Shown here: piece after piece, positions 60,334 to 64,000 of the stretch
How the letters are laid out: each line of letters starts with the position of its first letter
Position numbering within the stretch: the stretch's first letter is position 1
Source of the DNA: Rahnella bruchi
Lineage (GTDB): Bacteria; Pseudomonadota; Gammaproteobacteria; Enterobacterales; Enterobacteriaceae
Length of the DNA stretch: 64,000 bases
NCBI RefSeq assembly: GCF_003614975.1
Contig: NZ_QZWI01000013.1
Location: 87,287 to 151,286 of the forward strand
Reading direction: 5' to 3'
Translations under genes and position numbers: made by a program
The notes under the pieces: generated by a model
Told to the model about the DNA's origin: nothing
Database searches by the model: none
Seen by the model: only the letters and a program-made list of their open reading frames with translations

Positions 60334-61680
60334 TTACTGTTTCTTAAGTTCGAGACGTTTGATATCGCCGACCACCAGCAGGTAGCAAAGCATCGCCATC
60401 AGTGCTGAACAGCCCACAAAAATTAATGCCATATTGAAAGAGTGCAGACCTTTCACCATGTAGCCGATAACCAGCGGCGTGACGATGGAGGCCACGTTTC
60501 CGAATACGTTGAAGATGCCGCCGCACAGACCGATGACTTCTTTAGGCGCGGTATCGGCAATTACCGGCCAGCCCAGCGCACCAAAGCCTTTGCCGAAGAA
60601 CGCCAGCGCCATCAGGGTGACGACCAGTACGTTGTTGTCGGTGTAGTTACACAAAATGATGCTGGTGGCTAACAACATGCCCAGCACGATAGGAATTTTT
60701 CGCGCCACCGTCAGCGAGAAACCGCGTCTGATCAGGAAATCTGAAAACACACCGCCCAGCACGCCGCCCGCAAAACCGCACAGCGCCGGGATTGCTGCAA
60801 TCATCCCGACTTTAAGAATAGACATACCCTTTTCCTGCACCAGATAGATCGGGAACCAGGTCAGGAAGAACCAGGTAATGCTGTTAATAAAATACTGACC
60901 GAAGAAGATCCCAAGCATCATGCGGCTGCTCAACATCTGGCGTACGTAGCTCCATTTCGGGCCACTTTTTGCGGTGTCAGTTTTCTTATGATCGATATCT
61001 ACTACCGCGCCGCCATCTTTCAGAAACTCCAGCTCACTTTTGGAAATATTCGGATGCTCAGGCGGATTATGAATAAATTTGATCCACACCAGCGTCAGTA
61101 CAAAACCAATGACACCCATAACGATGAAGACATGTTCCCAGCCCCAGGCGTAAGTCAGCCAGCCGAGCAATGGCGAGAACAACGCCAGTGAGAAATATTG
61201 TGCAGAGTTAAAAATCGCCGAGGCGGTGCCGCGTTCCGTGGTCGGGAACCAGGCCGCCACAATGCGGGCGTTCGCCGGGAAAGAAGGCGCTTCGGAGAAG
61301 CCGAGCATGAAGCGCAGGATAAACAGCGTCAGCGCGCCGTACGCCAGCGGGAACCAGCCAACGAAGCCCTGTAATAAAGTGAACAGCGACCAGAAAAACA
61401 GGCTGTAGGTATAGACTTTCTTCGAACCGAACTTGTCCAGCAGCCATCCGCCCGGTAGCTGCATAATCAGATACGCCCAGCCGAAAGCGGCAAAGATTTG
61501 TCCCATATCCGCAGCATCAAGGCCCAGCTCGCGCGCGACTTCGGTTCCTGCAATGGAAAGCGTTGCACGGTCGGCATAGTTCACCGCCGTGATTAAAAAG
61601 ATAATCAGCAGAATATAGTAACGAATATGTGTCCGTACCTTACTTTGCGCGATTGTCCGTGACTGAGATTGAATGTTCAT
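60334..61680 (-). CDS. garP: Galactarate/glucarate:H+ symporter GarP
   Basis: GarP imports galactarate and glucarate as an MFS anion:cation symporter with about 12 transmembrane helices. Recognisable blocks are ITAVNYADRATLSIAGTEVA, GWAYLIMQLPGGWLLDKFGS and FSEAPSFPANARIVAAWFPT. I prefer ATG at 61680 (448 residues), which has AAGGT upstream; an ATG four codons earlier is possible. It is the first gene of garP-L-R-K, divergent from garD. Confidence 0.94.
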   Translation of the reverse strand: MNIQSQSRTIAQSKVRTHIRYYILLIIFLITAVNYADRATLSIAGTEVARELGLDAADMGQIFAAFGWAYLIMQLPGGWLLDKFGSKKVYTYSLFFWSLFTLLQGFVGWFPLAYGALTLFILRFMLGFSEAPSFPANARIVAAWFPTTERGTASAIFNSAQYFSLALFSPLLGWLTYAWGWEHVFIVMGVIGFVLTLVWIKFIHNPPEHPNISKSELEFLKDGGAVVDIDHKKTDTAKSGPKWSYVRQMLSSRMMLGIFFGQYFINSITWFFLTWFPIYLVQEKGMSILKVGMIAAIPALCGFAGGVLGGVFSDFLIRRGFSLTVARKIPIVLGMLLATSIILCNYTDNNVLVVTLMALAFFGKGFGALGWPVIADTAPKEVIGLCGGIFNVFGNVASIVTPLVIGYMVKGLHSFNMALIFVGCSALMAMLCYLLVVGDIKRLELKKQ

Positions 61681-62023
61681 GGTGACCTTCATTGTAATAT
61701 TGAAAAAAATCTTTCAGGAAATTCACCGTTGTTTAAATAACACCCGTCATTCATCTGCGTTATTCATCGTATACTTTCTTTATAAGAAATACCTTATACG
61801 AAATGGAGAACTCACCCTTTATTAATCTTTGTACGAAATTTACCTGTATTACTTTAAACGTCACCTTCAGAGGGCTAATACAGTATAAAAAAGCCCCCCC
61901 GAAATAACACTGTGCATTCGCCCAAGAATATAGCAGATAATTGTGACTATTCTTTTGCATCCTCACATCGGCGTGGGAGGAAAATCACAGATTATCCCGC
62001 ACTGATGACCGCGCAATGTAAAG

Positions 62024-62039
62024 GGTGATACTCATCACA
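62024..62039. promoter_or_regulatory. CRP-like binding site
   Basis: GGTGATACTCATCACA matches the TGTGA-N6-TCACA consensus at 9 of 10 positions. It fits expected catabolite control of hexarate use. Confidence 0.6.
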
Positions 62040-62201
62040 TTTATTCTGTCACCTGCCCCACAGAATGATGTTATACCGGTAAAAAGCTGGTCAGTTGCAC
62101 AATGAGGTTGGAGGAAGACTGTCTTATAATGAGCGTCATATCTTGTATTGCCAGAGCATGTTTTTGAGAAACGTCGTTAAGCGTCAACTTCAGAGAATTA
62201 A

Positions 62202-62220
62202 CCGGAACCTTTTGTTCCGG
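62202..62220 (+). promoter_or_regulatory. Leader hairpin upstream of garD
   Basis: CCGGAAC / GTTCCGG is a perfect 7-bp stem with loop CTTTT. It ends 26 nt before the garD start and is not followed by a T-tract, so it is not an ordinary terminator. Confidence 0.6.
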
Positions 62221-62246
62221 GATGTTTAATAAACGCGGAGACAGTT

Positions 62247-63818
62247 ATGTCACGTAATAAAGATAAAGAACATGCAACCGAAGCGCTTTTCATTAAGGTT
62301 CATGAAAGCGACAACGTTGCCATTATTGTCAACGATAACGGTTTAAAAGCCGGCACCCGATTTTCTAATGGTCTGGAATTAATTGAGCATATTCCGCAAG
62401 GCCATAAAGTCGCTTTAGATCCCATTGCCAAAGGTGGCGATATTATTCGTTATGGTGAAGTCATCGGTTATGCCGTGCGCAATATTGCACAGGGTGGCTG
62501 GATTGATGAATCCCTGGTGGAATTGCCCGTCGCACCGGAGCTGAACAGCCTGCCGCTGGCCACGCGCGTTCCGCCAGCCTTGCCGCCGCTGGAAGGCTAT
62601 ACCTTCGAAGGCTACCGCAATGCGGACGGCAGCGTAGGCACCAAAAATCTTCTTGGGATTACCACCAGCGTACACTGCGTGGCGGGCGTGGTGGATTATG
62701 TAGTCAAAATCATTGAGCGTGATTTACTGCCGAAATTCCCTAACGTCGATGGCGTTGTCGCGCTGAACCATTTATACGGCTGCGGCGTGGCGATTAACGC
62801 TCCGGCAGCGGTGGTGCCCATCCGCACGATCCACAATCTGGCACTGAATCCGAATTTTGGCGGCGAAGTCATGGTTGTCGGTTTAGGTTGCGAGAAGTTG
62901 CAGCCGGAACGCTTACTGGAAGGCACGCCGGACGTGCAGGCTATTTCGCTCGACGATACTCACATTGTACGTTTGCAGGATGAACAGCATGTCGGCTTCC
63001 AGTCGATGGTGGATGATATCCTGACCGTCGCACAATTCCATCTGGAACGGCTGAACCGTCGTCAGCGCGAAACCTGCCCGGCGTCTGATCTGGTTGTCGG
63101 TACCCAGTGTGGCGGCAGCGATGCGTTTTCCGGTGTGACCGCTAACCCTGCCGTCGGTTACGCATCGGATCTGCTGGTACGTTGTGGCGCGACCGTGATG
63201 TTCTCAGAAGTGACTGAGGTTCGCGACGCCATCCACTTACTGACGCCGCGTGCCGCCGATGTTGAAGTAGGCAAACGTCTGCTGGAAGAAATGGCCTGGT
63301 ACGATGATTATCTGTCTATGGGCCAGACTGACCGAAGCGCCAACCCGTCTCCGGGCAACAAGAAAGGCGGGCTGGCCAACGTGGTCGAGAAAGCCTTGGG
63401 TTCTATCGCAAAATCCGGCACCAGCGCGATTTCAGAAGTGTTGTCGCCGGGTCAGCGTCCGACCAAAAAAGGGCTGATTTACGCCGCAACGCCAGCCAGT
63501 GATTTTGTCTGCGGCACACAACAGCTGGCTTCCGGCATTACCGTGCAGGTATTTACCACCGGTCGCGGTACGCCATACGGGCTACTGGCAGTCCCGGTAA
63601 TTAAAATGGCGACGCGTACCACACTTGCCAACCGCTGGCACGACCTGATGGACATCAACGCCGGGACCATTGCGACAGGGGATGCAACTATCGAAGATGT
63701 AGGGTGGGAGCTGTTCCACTTTATTCTTGATATCGCCAGCGGCCGCAAGAAAACCTGGTCAGACACCTGGGGTATCCACAATGCGCTGGCGGTGTTTAAC
63801 CCGGCACCGGTGACCTGA
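62247..63818 (+). CDS. garD: Galactarate dehydratase GarD
   Basis: GarD dehydrates galactarate to 5-keto-4-deoxy-D-glucarate, the substrate of GarL. At 523 residues it has family length. It has an N-terminal SAF domain ([36 protein letters not shown]) and a large UxaA-type catalytic domain ([55 protein letters not shown]). It ends VFNPAPVT, as in E. coli. It is divergent from garPLRK. Confidence 0.98.
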   Translation: MSRNKDKEHATEALFIKVHESDNVAIIVNDNGLKAGTRFSNGLELIEHIPQGHKVALDPIAKGGDIIRYGEVIGYAVRNIAQGGWIDESLVELPVAPELNSLPLATRVPPALPPLEGYTFEGYRNADGSVGTKNLLGITTSVHCVAGVVDYVVKIIERDLLPKFPNVDGVVALNHLYGCGVAINAPAAVVPIRTIHNLALNPNFGGEVMVVGLGCEKLQPERLLEGTPDVQAISLDDTHIVRLQDEQHVGFQSMVDDILTVAQFHLERLNRRQRETCPASDLVVGTQCGGSDAFSGVTANPAVGYASDLLVRCGATVMFSEVTEVRDAIHLLTPRAADVEVGKRLLEEMAWYDDYLSMGQTDRSANPSPGNKKGGLANVVEKALGSIAKSGTSAISEVLSPGQRPTKKGLIYAATPASDFVCGTQQLASGITVQVFTTGRGTPYGLLAVPVIKMATRTTLANRWHDLMDINAGTIATGDATIEDVGWELFHFILDIASGRKKTWSDTWGIHNALAVFNPAPVT

Positions 63819-63847
63819 GTTTCCGGCTATTTCATCTGAGCAAAACT

Positions 63848-63880
63848 GCCCACCGTGCAAACCACAGTGGGCGTTTTCTT
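63848..63880 (+). terminator. Terminator after garD
   Basis: GCCCAC and GTGGGC arms with an inner GTG / CAC pairing are followed by a T-rich tail (GTTTTCTT), about 30 bp after the garD stop. The remaining 120 bp to the window end show nothing I can support. Confidence 0.8.
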
Positions 63881-64000
63881 TGCGCAAAACATTCATATAT
63901 TTCACTCCTGCTTAAATCAGAATTCTTTGTGACTCCCCTCGCAGTTTACTCCTCTCATCAGGTCTACCCTCGTCCCACACCTTATTTATCATCTTGATTT

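Larger units (their letters stand above)
61681..62246. promoter_or_regulatory. Divergent garP / garD control region
   Basis: This 566-bp AT-rich region separates the two galactarate operons. It contains a near-consensus CRP site (62024-62039), a nested inverted repeat near garP (61768-61800), a perfect TATAAT at 62125-62130 upstream of garD, and a 7-bp hairpin in the presumed garD leader (62202-62220). In E. coli the CdaR activator controls both operons; its site here was not identified. No small gene is convincing. Confidence 0.6.

Noticed and set aside
61760..61966. 68-codon minus-strand open frame in the garP/garD gap
   Set aside because: It lies in an AT-rich regulatory region, has no ribosome site and covers the inverted repeats.

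Overview
The window is about 64 kb of enterobacterial chromosome. Gene order and protein sequences point to the order Enterobacterales, most likely a Yersiniaceae member of the Rahnella/Ewingella/Serratia type. Evidence for this includes cysG sitting inside the cysDNC operon, near-universal synteny of mutS-rpoS-nlpD-pcm-surE-truD-ispF-ispD-ftsB and pyrG-eno-queE, and a ~124-bp palindromic repeat of a type I associate with Serratia-like genomes. The genus is an inference. No rRNA, tRNA, insertion sequence, prophage or CRISPR array was seen.

Region 1 (1-6.7 kb) is a flagellar cluster. flgB-C-D-E-F-G-H runs on the minus strand and leaves the window inside flgH. The divergent flgA-flgM-flgN runs on the plus strand, with a convincing sigma-28 (FliA) promoter before flgM. 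Region 2 (6.8-13.4 kb) is srfA-srfB-srfC. Motif reading suggests a membrane-anchored protein, an actin/Hsp70-fold ATPase and a degenerate P-loop NTPase acting as one system, possibly transcribed from a FliA-like promoter. Region 3 (13.5-17.3 kb) is a tight minus-strand operon (WbqC-family protein, two paralogous beta-propeller proteins, a GNAT acetyltransferase and a SAM methyltransferase). It looks like a horizontally acquired glycan-modification set. An orphan 108-residue protein follows. Region 4 (17.9-22.2 kb) encodes a BvgS/EvgS-type hybrid kinase and its LuxR-type response regulator.

Region 5 (22.5-36.5 kb) is core genome. mutS converges on rpoS, followed by nlpD, pcm, surE, truD, ispF, ispD, ftsB, a ygbE-like membrane protein and the sulfate-activation operon cysG-cysD-cysN-cysC. 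Region 6 (36.8-45 kb) has iap, cysJIH (sulfite and PAPS reduction), a periplasmic alpha/beta hydrolase, and queD/queE (queuosine precursor synthesis). Two copies of the palindromic repeat lie between the convergent pairs iap/cysH and queD/queE. Region 7 (45-56 kb) has eno, pyrG, mazG, relA, rlmD and the divergent barA.

Region 8 (55.9-64 kb) is catabolic. It holds a fold-III PLP D-serine dehydratase/D-threonine aldolase-like enzyme and the complete galactarate/glucarate system: garP-garL-garR-garK on the minus strand, divergent from garD. The 566-bp garP/garD control region contains a near-consensus CRP site, inverted repeats and a leader hairpin.

The strongest candidates for under-described biology are the srfABC module, the five-gene glycan-type operon beside the flagellar genes, the orphan kinase pair, and the orphan 108-aa gene with a possible FliA promoter.
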